Positions 1 to 7,527 of a stretch of 14,399 bases of DNA are shown here, piece after piece; positions within the stretch are counted from its first letter, which is position 1; the number at the start of each line of letters is the position of its first letter. The notes under the pieces were generated by a model. It worked only from the letters and a program-made list of their open reading frames with translations. It searched no databases and was not told where the DNA came from. The stretch is from Treponema sp. GTDB taxonomy: Bacteria > Spirochaetota > Spirochaetia > Treponematales > Breznakiellaceae. The stretch is from positions 1-14,399 of the forward strand of contig JAISRW010000226.1 of NCBI GenBank assembly GCA_031273405.1, in the 5' to 3' direction. A program made the translations under genes and the position numbers.

Positions 1-356
1 TTTCGTCGGACCTGTTGTTTTTCAAAGAAGCTGTATAACCACTTGAAGGCATTTGACATAGCTTTCTTTTACATCAATTACGGCTTTGTTTGACGGCCTA
101 TCATACTTTCTGGATCACCACCACTTTGGGAACGCAGGGCTGACTCTATTTTTCTTCACTAAGAGTAAATGCTGTTGCCCTGGCCGCCGGGAACCCTTGA
201 CAAAACTATGCTTAAAAGGTGGAATTATTATCCGGTGGGGGTCCGTGCATGAAAAAGAAGCTGTTTCCGGCGGGAATGTTCACATGGCGCTACTCATGGG
301 CGTGGTTGCGGCGTGGGCTGAACCGGATGTGTAAGCGGCGGGGCGGGAGCGGCGCG
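1..356. other. Left-edge region without a convincing gene
   Basis: No gene is supported here. A TTG-started frame of 82 codons (86-334) has no recognisable domain and overlaps the next frame, so I treat it as chance. Two TTGACA hexamers (53-58 and 197-202) could be -35 boxes for the lipoprotein gene downstream, but neither has a good -10 at 16-18 bp: the best are AATTAC at 76-81 and TGGAAT at 220-225. The lipoprotein frame is open upstream to a GTG at 219 and an ATG at 249, but those residues are rich in Arg and Trp and precede a normal lipoprotein signal, so they are probably untranslated. Confidence 0.5.
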
Positions 357-776
357 ATGAAACAAACCAAACGCTTTCTTTTAGTACTGACCGCCCTTGC
401 CATGGCGGCCTGCGACGACCTCGGCGACAGCTACAAAACCGTTGACTATGACCTTCACGGCGCATGGGAACGTACTGAGCAGAACTATTGGTACGGAGGG
501 GAACTTGCCCTTGACATCGACACCATAACGATAAGCGGCAGTTTCGCGTATTTGCGGGGCTTTACCCGCGGCGTCGCCCTTGAAGCCTACACGGAAACAG
601 TCGAAAGCGGTTCCTCCCAATGGAAGGGACTGCTCTTCATCAAAGACAAAGGCGCGTGGCAAAGTCCCGTCCCCTTTACCTGGTGGAAAACAGGCGGCTC
701 TCTCCCGGATAAAATGCTCACCTTTACCGGCGGCAGTTCCGATGAGACCCTGAAAAGAATAGGGGATGAGCAATAG
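357..776 (+). CDS. Small putative lipoprotein, function unknown
   Basis: Encodes 139 residues. The start at ATG 357 is chosen because it gives a clean lipoprotein signal: positively charged MKQTKR, a hydrophobic stretch to about residue 18, then a lipobox-like LAMAAC with Cys19 as the likely lipidated residue. The -3 Met is non-classical, but spirochaete lipoboxes are relaxed. A GGGAG lies about 8 bases before the ATG. The mature part is rich in Trp, Tyr, Gly and Thr with alternating hydrophobic residues (for example LALDIDTITISG), which suggests a small beta-sheet or beta-barrel fold. I do not recognise a named family, though similar small lipoproteins seem common in treponemes (memory only). 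It is the only plus-strand gene in the window and converges with the beta-propeller gene across element E1. Longer frames starting at 219 or 249 are less likely. Confidence 0.72.
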   Translation: MKQTKRFLLVLTALAMAACDDLGDSYKTVDYDLHGAWERTEQNYWYGGELALDIDTITISGSFAYLRGFTRGVALEAYTETVESGSSQWKGLLFIKDKGAWQSPVPFTWWKTGGSLPDKMLTFTGGSSDETLKRIGDEQ

Positions 777-1075
777 TTGGCATAAAGATGGCAGATACCC
801 CTTGAGCAAGGTAACGCGGTAGTGCTAGCAGTTTGTTGCGCTTCGCGCATAAAACCTCAAAAAATCGCTTTGCGGGCGATTTTTTACCTTATAAACTGCG
901 TAAGGATGCCCAATAATCGTGGTTTTTATGGCATTTTTCCTTGAAAAAAGCCATAAAACCTACAAGTGCAACAGGCTCCTAGGAGCCTGTGGGAGTTTGT
1001 AAGGTAAATCGAACCGAAGGTTCGCAACCGCCGATTGGGCGGTTTTGTGAGATTTTATGCGCGAAGTACAACAAA
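777..1075. repeat. Element E1: nested multi-hairpin structure between convergent genes
   Basis: This gap is almost wholly palindromic. The outer arms 831-854 and 1053-1076 pair over 24 bp with two mismatches, and arm 2 reaches the stop codon of the minus-strand gene. Inside are: a hairpin at 859-885 (10 bp, A- and T-tracts); a long-range stem 883-897/994-1008 (14 pairs plus one G-T); within that stem a hairpin 921-960 with stem GGTTTTTATGGC/GCCATAAAACC and a perfect 20-bp palindrome at 971-990; then CGAACC-GAA-GGTTCG at 1010-1024; and AACCGCC/GGCGGTT at 1026-1044. The left arm itself folds as TGCGC-TTC-GCGCA (837-849). It shares the RACC-NNN-GGTY hairpin with other gaps of this window, but not the full module order of E2-E4. 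Confidence 0.8.
859..885. terminator. Candidate bidirectional intrinsic terminator
   Basis: A perfect 10-bp stem, AAAAAATCGC (859-868) and GCGATTTTTT (876-885), closes a 7-base loop. It has a T-tract on either strand and sits between the stop codons of two convergent genes, about 80 bp after the lipoprotein gene and 190 bp after the beta-propeller gene. The GC core is short (4 bp), so strength is uncertain. It could also simply be one helix of element E1. Confidence 0.5.
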
Positions 1076-3118
1076 CTAGTATGTAAGGCGGCCCCGGATA
1101 AAACTTCCCTCTTTTTCAAGGGTCCATTCATTCTCGTAGAGCCTGAAAACGGCCATTATCTTTCCGGTCGCCGCATCGTGCCAGGTAATGTTCCCCTCTG
1201 TATCCAGGAGGATAAACCGGCGGTCCCCGTTCAGAATCTTACGGGGAAAACCGGGGCTTCGTTCCAAGAGGTGGGCCGCGGGAGCTCCCCCTGAGTTTCC
1301 TGCGATCCTGTAAACAGCGGCGGCGCCGCCTCCTAAATTTGAGGCCAGGAACCCTCCGGTTTCCGCCATGTCGAAAAAGGTATCTTCCCCGCCGTATTCC
1401 ACAAGGGGCCTGGACTGGGCCGGGTTTGAGGCGTGGAGGGCGACAATGGCGGTCTGGGGCTCTGCTCCCTGGATAACCGCGGCTCCGTAGACGCCGCCCC
1501 CGGAGCCCCTGTAAACCCTGGCGCCTATGGCGGCGGGATAAGCAAAGGGCACGGTTTCGCCGGTGACGATATTGATCTTAAGAAAGGGGCTATTCCCCGA
1601 AACGGCGCTTCTCCCCAGGATGATGTTGTCTCTGTCCATAAACGAGGCATCCTGGCAGCCTATGGCGGAATAGGAAAAGAGCGTATCTTCCGAATCCCTG
1701 TTTATGACCCTGAGGTTTCCCATGGAATCCAGAAACAGAATTTTGTTTTCCAGGATTGAAACCGAACGCAGGGGAAATCTGAAACTAATCCTGTTAAGGA
1801 AGGCTTCGGAAACCGATCCGTTTTCGGGAGAACCGGAATAGTTTTTGATCATCGGGAAGGTGCGGATATTGTCAGGCTGCCAAAACAGGAACGAGGAATC
1901 TCCCGAAGGATCCGAAGCGATGTTGGTATAGACCCCTGAATCTTCCAGCCTGAGACTGCTTTCAGGGTTTATGCGGTTATAATCCAGAGGAATAAAGGCC
2001 GCCAGGTTCTTTTCGGTAATAAAGGCCAAATTCTTTGAAGAAGATGCCGCGTCAAGAATCTGTTCCTGCCGCCCGCCGGTTTCCATCAGACTGGAGCTTC
2101 CACCGCTCTCGAAGACCAGGAGTTCCCCCTCCGCGTTCCCCATAGCCACGGCGTCGGAAGAAATGACGGTCCCGCAGCTTATCCGGGGAAACGAAGAAGG
2201 CAGCGGCTTCCGGTTTTTGATTTCCAGGCGGCTTACATTGGTTATATTCAGATGGAAGAGGCTCGCGGAGGAAGGAGCGGAGCTGAGGCAGACGAATTCG
2301 GTTGAATCCGGATCCCCTGTAAAAATTTTCCCCTCTGTGATGTTTCCTGCCCGGATCATCGCAAGCCCCGAAACGGCGTCCAGAATTATGAGCCCTGAAG
2401 GATCGAAGCCGGCCAGGAAACGGTTGTTTCCGATGAGGACCGGTTCTTTTATATTGGGGAGGGCGTTAAACCTCCGGATTTCCCTGCCTGTCTCCAGATC
2501 CCAGTAAGAAAGAACCCCCGCCGGCAGGTAACAGACCATGGTCCTTTCGGATCTGCCTGTGGCGGCAAACTCAACCGGGCCGGAAAGTTCCCGGGGCGAC
2601 AGGAGGGTTTCCCCGGTTTCAGGATGAATGAAGGCCGCCCCGTTTCTGCCGCCCCCGGCGGCTATGAGGAAGTTTCCGCCTGCCGAATAATTAATATAGG
2701 ATACCGGGTCCCTTAAGCCCAGGGTGAAGAGATTCCGTTTTTCAATATAGTCCCAGGCTGAAATCTTGCAGAGCCCCATACCGTCGCTTTCTATAACGGC
2801 AATCTGGGGCTTGCCGGGCCTTAGGGCCATGGAATCTATGGGATAGGAGCTCAACTGGAACCGCTCTTCGGCCTCGTTGGTTTCGGTGTTCCAGATTTCG
2901 AGAAAACCATCCTCCCCGGCGCTGAGAAGCCGGCCCTGGGGATCCCGAGCCAAGGCGGTAACATTTCCCCGGTGCCCCCCCGGCAGGGGCCGGCGGGACT
3001 GGGCGGAGGACGGGAGAACGGAAAGGAAGGCACAAACCAGAAGCGCCGGCAGTTTGCCGCGGTTCGCGCAAAAAACCGCGGCTGCCGGGGCAAAGCCCCG
3101 GGCTTGCGGCGGCGTCAT
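1076..3118 (-). CDS. Exported WD40/beta-propeller-like repeat protein
   Basis: Encodes 680 residues. A WD40-like unit is visible at residues 47-78: GHRGNVTALARDPQGRLLSA, then GEDGFLEIWN. Further blade-like repeats follow (for example GVLSYWDLETGREIRRF and a closing ITWHDAATGKIMAVF), so one or two beta-propellers are likely. Such proteins usually scaffold protein contacts; no catalytic motif is seen. Residues 24-40 form a hydrophobic signal sequence ending near SSAQ, which suggests export. The first 23 residues are an unusual Ala/Arg/Gly-rich lead-in encoded by palindromic DNA (see 3046-3101). The ATG overlaps the stop of the upstream CpXC-like gene in an ATGA, so translation is probably coupled and the two may work together. 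The stop codon lies in the right arm of element E1. Later blades are degenerate, so the family call rests mainly on the N-terminal and C-terminal units. Confidence 0.7.
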   Translation of the reverse strand: MTPPQARGFAPAAAVFCANRGKLPALLVCAFLSVLPSSAQSRRPLPGGHRGNVTALARDPQGRLLSAGEDGFLEIWNTETNEAEERFQLSSYPIDSMALRPGKPQIAVIESDGMGLCKISAWDYIEKRNLFTLGLRDPVSYINYSAGGNFLIAAGGGRNGAAFIHPETGETLLSPRELSGPVEFAATGRSERTMVCYLPAGVLSYWDLETGREIRRFNALPNIKEPVLIGNNRFLAGFDPSGLIILDAVSGLAMIRAGNITEGKIFTGDPDSTEFVCLSSAPSSASLFHLNITNVSRLEIKNRKPLPSSFPRISCGTVISSDAVAMGNAEGELLVFESGGSSSLMETGGRQEQILDAASSSKNLAFITEKNLAAFIPLDYNRINPESSLRLEDSGVYTNIASDPSGDSSFLFWQPDNIRTFPMIKNYSGSPENGSVSEAFLNRISFRFPLRSVSILENKILFLDSMGNLRVINRDSEDTLFSYSAIGCQDASFMDRDNIILGRSAVSGNSPFLKINIVTGETVPFAYPAAIGARVYRGSGGGVYGAAVIQGAEPQTAIVALHASNPAQSRPLVEYGGEDTFFDMAETGGFLASNLGGGAAAVYRIAGNSGGAPAAHLLERSPGFPRKILNGDRRFILLDTEGNITWHDAATGKIMAVFRLYENEWTLEKEGSFIRGRLTY
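3046..3101. repeat. Palindromic cluster inside the start of the beta-propeller gene
   Basis: The outer stem CCGGCAG (3046-3052)/CTGCCGG (3082-3088) encloses a hairpin CCGCGGTT (3057-3064)/AACCGCGG (3074-3081). It is followed by CCGGGGC-AAA-GCCCCGG (3085-3101), which overlaps and competes with the outer stem. The stem plus three-base-loop design matches the hairpins in the gaps. The cluster encodes about residues 6-25, the odd lead-in before the hydrophobic signal core. It may be a palindromic element that inserted in frame, comparable in principle to Rickettsia palindromic elements; that origin is inferred. Confidence 0.6.
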
Positions 3119-3744
3119 TTCAATCCCTCCGGACGCATGGTATTTTTTACCGAAAGATAGCTTCGGACCCGGAGGACCGAAAATATTTCATTCTTCGGGT
3201 GCTTTAAAAAATCATCCAGGGTTTTTTCGTAGGTCTCACGGGGGACCTTCATAACCGCCACCTCGTCCTGCCTGATTCCGTGGATATGAAATTCAAGATA
3301 CCCGGGGGATGAAGAGGCATACCATATTTCCATCTCATCATCGGGGTAGTTTTCTTCCGCCTTGATATGGAGGTAGTATTTAATGGCTTCCACCGCCGCA
3401 GGTTCCAGGCCATCCTTTATTATCGCCAGCCGGTCGGCCAGTTCAGGATAGCCTATGATGGTTTCTTTTTTTAGCGGCCCCTTGTCGGGAATTTCTTTTT
3501 TCTTCCGGTAGAATGCTCCCCTGTCCAGTTCCGGCAAGACCTGGAAGCTCAGTTTCTTACTCGGCCATAAAACCGTAATGGGAAATTCGGGTTTATGCTT
3601 TTTTCCGCACCTCGGGCAGTGGAAATTCATAAAGCTTCCATTCTGGATTTCGTCCATATAGCTCGGATTCAAATCCAGATCGATTTCTTCGGCCGCTTCC
3701 ACGGTAAACGAATTATCGCAAAAACAAGGAATTCTGCATTGCAT
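3115..3744 (-). CDS. CpXC-like zinc-ribbon protein, function unknown
   Basis: Encodes 209 residues. The N-terminal region has Cys3, Cys7 and Cys9 and then FHCPRCGKKHKPEF with Cys43 and Cys46, a pattern that fits a CpXC-type zinc ribbon with a beta-rich region after it (residues 1-70). The rest (about 95-200) is mixed helical and charged, with no transmembrane segment or signal peptide, so the protein is probably cytoplasmic. The start is ATG 3744 with AGGAG six bases upstream. It overlaps the beta-propeller gene by 4 bp, and the close coupling suggests a shared role. Element E2 ends just before its ribosome binding site, with a TTAGCT-AAA-AGCTAA hairpin at 3767-3781, so E2 could influence its expression. 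The domain name is from memory of the family; the biological role is unknown. Confidence 0.62.
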   Translation of the reverse strand: MQCRIPCFCDNSFTVEAAEEIDLDLNPSYMDEIQNGSFMNFHCPRCGKKHKPEFPITVLWPSKKLSFQVLPELDRGAFYRKKKEIPDKGPLKKETIIGYPELADRLAIIKDGLEPAAVEAIKYYLHIKAEENYPDDEMEIWYASSSPGYLEFHIHGIRQDEVAVMKVPRETYEKTLDDFLKHPKNEIFSVLRVRSYLSVKNTMRPEGLK

Positions 3745-3766
3745 CTTGCGCTCCTGGTACCTTGAT

Positions 3767-3926
3767 TTAGCTAAAAGCTAACGCTTTTCCCAAAACTGAA
3801 GTTTTGGGAAAGCAACCTTAAATTTAAATGAAAAAGCGGGCCGGACTTTAGTCCGATTAGGCCGCTTTTTCGGAAGCTTTTCCCATCGAACCGGAGGTTC
3901 GCACTAACCGAGTTTTGGGAAAAGCT
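3767..3926 (-). repeat. Element E2: three-module structured repeat, minus orientation
   Basis: Read on the minus strand. Module I: the stem AGCTTTTCCCA/TGGGAAAAGCT (3916-3926/3875-3885) encloses the 14-base linker AAACTCGGTTAGTG and the hairpin CGAACC-TCC-GGTTCG (3901-3887). Module II: GAAAAAGCGG/CCGCTTTTTC (3862-3871/3830-3839 on the plus strand) with an inner CGGACT/AGTCCG hairpin (3842-3855). Module III: AAGGTTGC then TTTCCCAAAAC/GTTTTGGGAAA (3786-3811). A last hairpin, TTAGCT-AAA-AGCTAA, is at 3767-3781. Modules I, II and III come in the same order as in E3 and E4, and the span 3783-3926 is 144 bp, the same as E3. It fills the rseP to CpXC-like gap. Confidence 0.8.
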
Positions 3927-3949
3927 CGTCATTTAGACTAATCACGGTA

Positions 3950-5311
3950 CTAACGGCCTGCCAGATACAAAATATCGCCAAAGACCGCAAAAATCATAAG
4001 GCCAAAAATCAAAACTACTCCAACGGTCTGGAATATATAAACGGCCCTGGGGTGGAGAGGCTTACGGGTTATTCCTTCTATAGCGAAAAGCACAATCATC
4101 CCGCCGTCCAGAATGGGCAGGGGGAGCAGGTTCATAATACAGAGGGCAATAGAAATAAGAGCCAGGAAATTTGCCATAGTGCTTATCCCGGTTCCTATGC
4201 TTTGACCGAAACCTTCCGCCGCGGCGGCGCCCACCATGTAGGTGATGCGCACCGGCCCCGAAACCGCCTGGGTCAGATCTATTCCCCTGAAAAGGAGGCC
4301 GAGGCTTCTGATGGAAACGGTCAAGGTTTTCCAGGACTCCGAAAGACCCTTGGCCAAAGCGCCGAAAGGCGAAAGCCTGGGGGTATGATACCGAATGGTT
4401 TGCCAGCCTATGCCCAGGCCGGCCCCTTCCGGTTCGCTGTAAACCGGGACCAGGGAGGAGCTAAGCCTCGCGCCGTCTCTTTCAAATTCCAGTTCCAGAA
4501 CCCCGGGCTTTTCCTCAAGAATTTTGCTCAAGGCCATGGTGTGGGGGAGGTCCCGGCCGGCGGCCTTGAGGAGCCGATCCCCTGCTTTAAGCCCGGCCAG
4601 GGCGGCGGGGCTGTTTTCGGCAACCGTCCCAATCAGGGGATCTACCCAGGCATAAACCCCTATTCTGCCTGCGCCGGTGCTTTTTTCCAGCCCTGGCCGT
4701 ACCGTAAGGGCGATGAGTTCGCCCGCCCGATCGACTTTAACGGAAAGTTCCTCTTCGGGGCTTAAGGTGATGATCTCCTGTATATCATGGTAGTTTTCGA
4801 TGTTCCGGCCTTTGATTTCCAGGATCCTGTCGCCGGTTTTAAGCCCTGCCTCGTCGGCGGGGTTAAGGGAGCCGGGGCTGATCTCCGAAACCAGGACTAT
4901 CCGGTTATCCAGGGTGATTACCTCAAAGCCGATTCCCCAGATGGCGGACAAAACCAGAGCCGCGAAAACCAGATTAAAAAAAGGCCCCATAAAGGACACG
5001 ATAATCCTCCGGAAAGGGCTGGCCGAGAAAAAAGCGCCCGGACTGGTTTGCGCGGATTTCTGCCGGTTTTCCCAGGCTTCCTGGAATTCGTTTTCTCCCT
5101 TCATTTTGCAGTACCCGCCCAGGGGAAAGACACCCAGGCGGTATTCCACCGCGCCGATTTTTTTCCTTAAAAAAGGCCTGCCCCATCCTATGGAGAAAGC
5201 TTCCACATCTATACCGACCCGCCGAGCGGCTATAAAATGGCCCAACTCATGGACAAAAACAACAATCCCCAGCCCCATGAGACCCAACAGTATTTTAATA
5301 AGAATTTGCAT
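3950..5311 (-). CDS. rseP: Site-2 intramembrane zinc metalloprotease RseP
   Basis: Encodes 453 residues, the usual size for the M50B family. The N-terminal membrane segment carries VHELGH, with His21, Glu22 and His25 as zinc-binding and catalytic residues. The third zinc ligand lies in LLPLPILDGG (Asp402) in a C-terminal membrane segment. Two PDZ domains fill the middle (about 120-200 and 205-290). In bacteria with RpoE-type regulation, RseP cuts anti-sigma factors after a first cut on the outer side, and it also clears signal peptide remnants; its substrate here is unknown. The start is ATG 5311 with GGAGA five bases upstream, 14 bp after the cdsA stop, so it is probably co-transcribed with cdsA. 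dxr, commonly found between cdsA and rseP, is missing. The gene is followed by element E2. Confidence 0.96.
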   Translation of the reverse strand: MQILIKILLGLMGLGIVVFVHELGHFIAARRVGIDVEAFSIGWGRPFLRKKIGAVEYRLGVFPLGGYCKMKGENEFQEAWENRQKSAQTSPGAFFSASPFRRIIVSFMGPFFNLVFAALVLSAIWGIGFEVITLDNRIVLVSEISPGSLNPADEAGLKTGDRILEIKGRNIENYHDIQEIITLSPEEELSVKVDRAGELIALTVRPGLEKSTGAGRIGVYAWVDPLIGTVAENSPAALAGLKAGDRLLKAAGRDLPHTMALSKILEEKPGVLELEFERDGARLSSSLVPVYSEPEGAGLGIGWQTIRYHTPRLSPFGALAKGLSESWKTLTVSIRSLGLLFRGIDLTQAVSGPVRITYMVGAAAAEGFGQSIGTGISTMANFLALISIALCIMNLLPLPILDGGMIVLFAIEGITRKPLHPRAVYIFQTVGVVLIFGLMIFAVFGDILYLAGR

Positions 5312-5325
5312 TTTTTCTCCCGATT

Positions 5326-6180
5326 TTATCCAAACAGTATCCTGTAAAAAATATAGTACACCGGCGCGGCCGCCGCCAGGGAATCAATGGAATCGAGAAT
5401 ACCCCCGCGGCCGGGGATAATAAAGCCTGAGTCTTTTAAACCGGCGCTTCTTTTTAGGGCCGACTCCCCCAGATCCCCCAGGGTGGCGGCGGCTCCGACT
5501 ATGAGCCCCAGAATCGCCCCGGCCAGCGGGCCCGGCATGGGGGAGGAATTGAAAGCGCCGGGCAAAACGAGGGCGGCGATGACGCCTATGGCGACCGATG
5601 CCAGCAAGCCTCCGGCAAAGCCGGCAACGCTCTTATTCGGGCTTGCCGGGATGATTCCCCGGTTCTTCTTTCCGAGGCAAATCCCCGCGGCCCAGGCGGC
5701 GGCGTCGTTCAGATAGGTCATGAGGAGGAAGACGGAGATAACTATGTGGGGCTTGGGGAAAAGGGAAAGAGGGATTATCCAGGCCATGAAGGAGCCGGGA
5801 TAGATAAGAACCGAAAACCCCGCCGCACTGCGGTTCACGGAGAGGTCGAGTTTTTCGTCGGAGGAAAAAATCTGGGAAACCAGCAGCCACAGCGCACCCA
5901 GGATAAGCGTCCCGGGGATGACCAAAAAGCCGAAATTAAAGCATACGGCCCCGGCCGCGGCCACCGGGCTTAGTCCGCCCAGAATAGCCGCCTCAATGGG
6001 GAAGACGCAAATATTCTTTTGCCTCAGGAAATTCTGAAATTCCAGGGCCCCCAGGATCGAAACGGTAATGACCACGCAATTAAAGGCTAGATAGTTAAAC
6101 TGGGGCAGAAAAAGGATCAGGATGATCAGGAAAGGAAGGCCGATGAAAAATACGATCAGCCGCTGGAAAAGTTGTTTCAT
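5326..6180 (-). CDS. cdsA: Phosphatidate cytidylyltransferase (CDP-diglyceride synthase)
   Basis: Encodes 284 residues. The family reaction is CTP plus phosphatidate giving CDP-diacylglycerol, the precursor of membrane phospholipids, at the inner membrane. About seven to eight hydrophobic segments are visible. Family features include NDAAAWAAGICLGKK (residues 158-172), a conserved SPNKS stretch (180-184) and the C-terminal signature from Ser240: SALKR, LKDSG, then PGRGGILDSIDS with Asp263 and Asp266. The signature normally reads PGHGG...DR.D; here the His is Arg258 and the Arg is Ser264. The two acidic residues thought to bind metal are kept, so it is probably active. Its ATG overlaps the uppS stop in an ATGA, which suggests translational coupling. 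The rseP start follows 14 bp after its stop. Confidence 0.93.
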   Translation of the reverse strand: MKQLFQRLIVFFIGLPFLIILILFLPQFNYLAFNCVVITVSILGALEFQNFLRQKNICVFPIEAAILGGLSPVAAAGAVCFNFGFLVIPGTLILGALWLLVSQIFSSDEKLDLSVNRSAAGFSVLIYPGSFMAWIIPLSLFPKPHIVISVFLLMTYLNDAAAWAAGICLGKKNRGIIPASPNKSVAGFAGGLLASVAIGVIAALVLPGAFNSSPMPGPLAGAILGLIVGAAATLGDLGESALKRSAGLKDSGFIIPGRGGILDSIDSLAAAAPVYYIFYRILFG

Positions 6181-6923
6181 GTGGTTCCTTCCGCCGGTCC
6201 GGCAGCCCGGACAGATCCAAAACGGCGATCGCGGTTTTTAAAATTCTCTACAGCCCTGATTAAGTCTTCCCCTGTCCAGTCGGGCCAGAATTTATCGGAA
6301 ATATAGTATTCCGAGTAAGCCCCTTCCCAAAGCAGAAAATTGCTGATTCTGAACTCTCCGGCGGTTCTGATGATGAGATCCGGGTCGGGAATATCGGGGT
6401 TGTCCAGATACCGGCCCAGAACATCGGCGCTGACTTCGCTTTCGCCGCCGGGCCTGTCTTTCAGCATCCGCTTCACGGCCCGCACGATCTCGTCCCTGCC
6501 GCCGTAATTGAGGGCAAGGATCACCTGGATCCCCGAAAAATCCCGGGTGTTTTCGCACATCTCTTCGAGCTCCTGTTGAATATCCGGCGCCAGCCTTTCC
6601 TTGTCGCCGGCGTGGCGCAGGCGTATGCCGTTATCCCGGTAAAAATTCAACTCGCTCCTGAGGTACTGCTTTACCAGGCCCATGATAAAATTCACTTCAT
6701 CGGGGCCGCGTTTCCAGTTTTCAGTGGAAAACGTGTAGAGGGTGAGGTAAGATATGCCTATATCTTTGGCGGTCTTAACGATTTCTTTTGCCGTTTTAAG
6801 GCCTTCAAGATGCCCCTGGGTACGGACCTGTCCCCGCCGCTGAGCCCAGCGGCCGTTCCCGTCCATAATAATACCCACATGGCGCGGGCCCATGGTATGA
6901 TCCAAATTCTTACGGTCTCCCAA
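6177..6923 (-). CDS. uppS: Isoprenyl transferase (undecaprenyl diphosphate synthase)
   Basis: Encodes 248 residues. It condenses isopentenyl diphosphate onto farnesyl diphosphate in cis to make undecaprenyl diphosphate, the lipid carrier for cell-wall synthesis, in the cytosol. Motifs include GIIMDGNGRWA (catalytic Asp21), TLYTFSTENWKR, LALNYGGRDEI and RTAGEFRISNFLLWEGAYSE. The start is not an ATG: TTG 6923 has AGGA eight bases upstream and lies 13 bp after the frr stop. The in-frame ATG at 6893 (residue 11) has no Shine-Dalgarno sequence but would also keep the whole catalytic domain, so the exact start is open. It is coupled to cdsA by a 4-bp overlap. Confidence 0.95.
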   Translation of the reverse strand: MGDRKNLDHTMGPRHVGIIMDGNGRWAQRRGQVRTQGHLEGLKTAKEIVKTAKDIGISYLTLYTFSTENWKRGPDEVNFIMGLVKQYLRSELNFYRDNGIRLRHAGDKERLAPDIQQELEEMCENTRDFSGIQVILALNYGGRDEIVRAVKRMLKDRPGGESEVSADVLGRYLDNPDIPDPDLIIRTAGEFRISNFLLWEGAYSEYYISDKFWPDWTGEDLIRAVENFKNRDRRFGSVRAAGPAEGTT

Positions 6924-6935
6924 AAAAATGTCCTG
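6923..6935 (-). promoter_or_regulatory. Ribosome binding site deciding the TTG start of uppS
   Basis: On the minus strand an AGGA lies just after the frr stop and eight bases before TTG 6923. The later ATG (6893) has no comparable purine-rich site, which favours TTG initiation. Confidence 0.5.
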
Positions 6936-6936
6936 C

Positions 6937-7491
6937 TTAAACTTCCATGATTTCTTTTTCTTTCTCCTCCAGCGCCTGGTTGACCTTGGCGATACAGGAA
7001 TCGGTTAGTTTTTGCAGTTCCTCCGAAGCTTTGCTCTCCTCGTCTTCGGTGAGCTTTGAGTCTTTGAGGAGTTTTTTAAGTTCCTCATTGCCGTCCCGCC
7101 GAATGTTCCGTATAGCCACCCGGCTCTGTTCGGCCTGATTTTTAGCCTGTTTGGCCAACTCCTTCCGCCTCTCCCCGGTGAGGGGAGGAATGGCGATGCG
7201 GATGACCTTGCCGTCGTTGGAAGGGTTGAGGGAAAGCTCCGAGGAACGGATAGCTTTTTCTATCTCCCCTATGAGGGCTTTGTCCCAGGGCTGGATCACA
7301 ATGAGCCGGGCTTCGGGAATGGATATGTTGGCTACCTGGTTCAAAGGCGATTTTTCACCGTAGTAGTCAACCCGTATTTTGTCAAAAAGCGCAATCGAGG
7401 CCCGCCCCGTCCTGAGGGAAGCAAAATTGTCCTTCAGGCTCTGAACGGTCTTTTTCATTTTTTCTTCCGAGGCTGAACAAACGCTATTCAT
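6937..7491 (-). CDS. frr: Ribosome recycling factor
   Basis: Encodes 184 residues, near the 185 typical of the family. With EF-G it splits post-termination ribosomes. The conserved N-terminal part has LRTGRASIALFDKIRVDYYG (about 26-45), then the domain II region with IPEARLIVIQPWDK (58-71) and IRIAIPPLTGERRKEL. The C-terminal long helices are rich in Lys and Glu (EELKKLLKDSKLTEDEESK). The start is ATG 7491 with a purine-rich AGGAAGGGAA just upstream. It follows tsf by 36 bp; the gap holds only a weak GGGG/CCCC hairpin (7512-7526). pyrH, often between tsf and frr, is absent. It belongs to the same minus-strand run as tsf and uppS. Confidence 0.97.
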   Translation of the reverse strand: MNSVCSASEEKMKKTVQSLKDNFASLRTGRASIALFDKIRVDYYGEKSPLNQVANISIPEARLIVIQPWDKALIGEIEKAIRSSELSLNPSNDGKVIRIAIPPLTGERRKELAKQAKNQAEQSRVAIRNIRRDGNEELKKLLKDSKLTEDEESKASEELQKLTDSCIAKVNQALEEKEKEIMEV

Positions 7492-7527
7492 GTTCCCTTC
7501 CTTTGGCGTGAGGGGCTGTAAACCCCG

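Noticed and set aside
86..334. 82-codon frame with TTG start
   Set aside because: No domain, no ribosome binding site, overlaps the lipoprotein upstream frame.
829..1080. Group II intron or retron
   Set aside because: No reverse transcriptase frame and no domain V-like hairpin; the gap is only about 300 bp.
7512..7526. Terminator between tsf and frr
   Set aside because: Only a 4-bp GGGG/CCCC stem with no T-tract.
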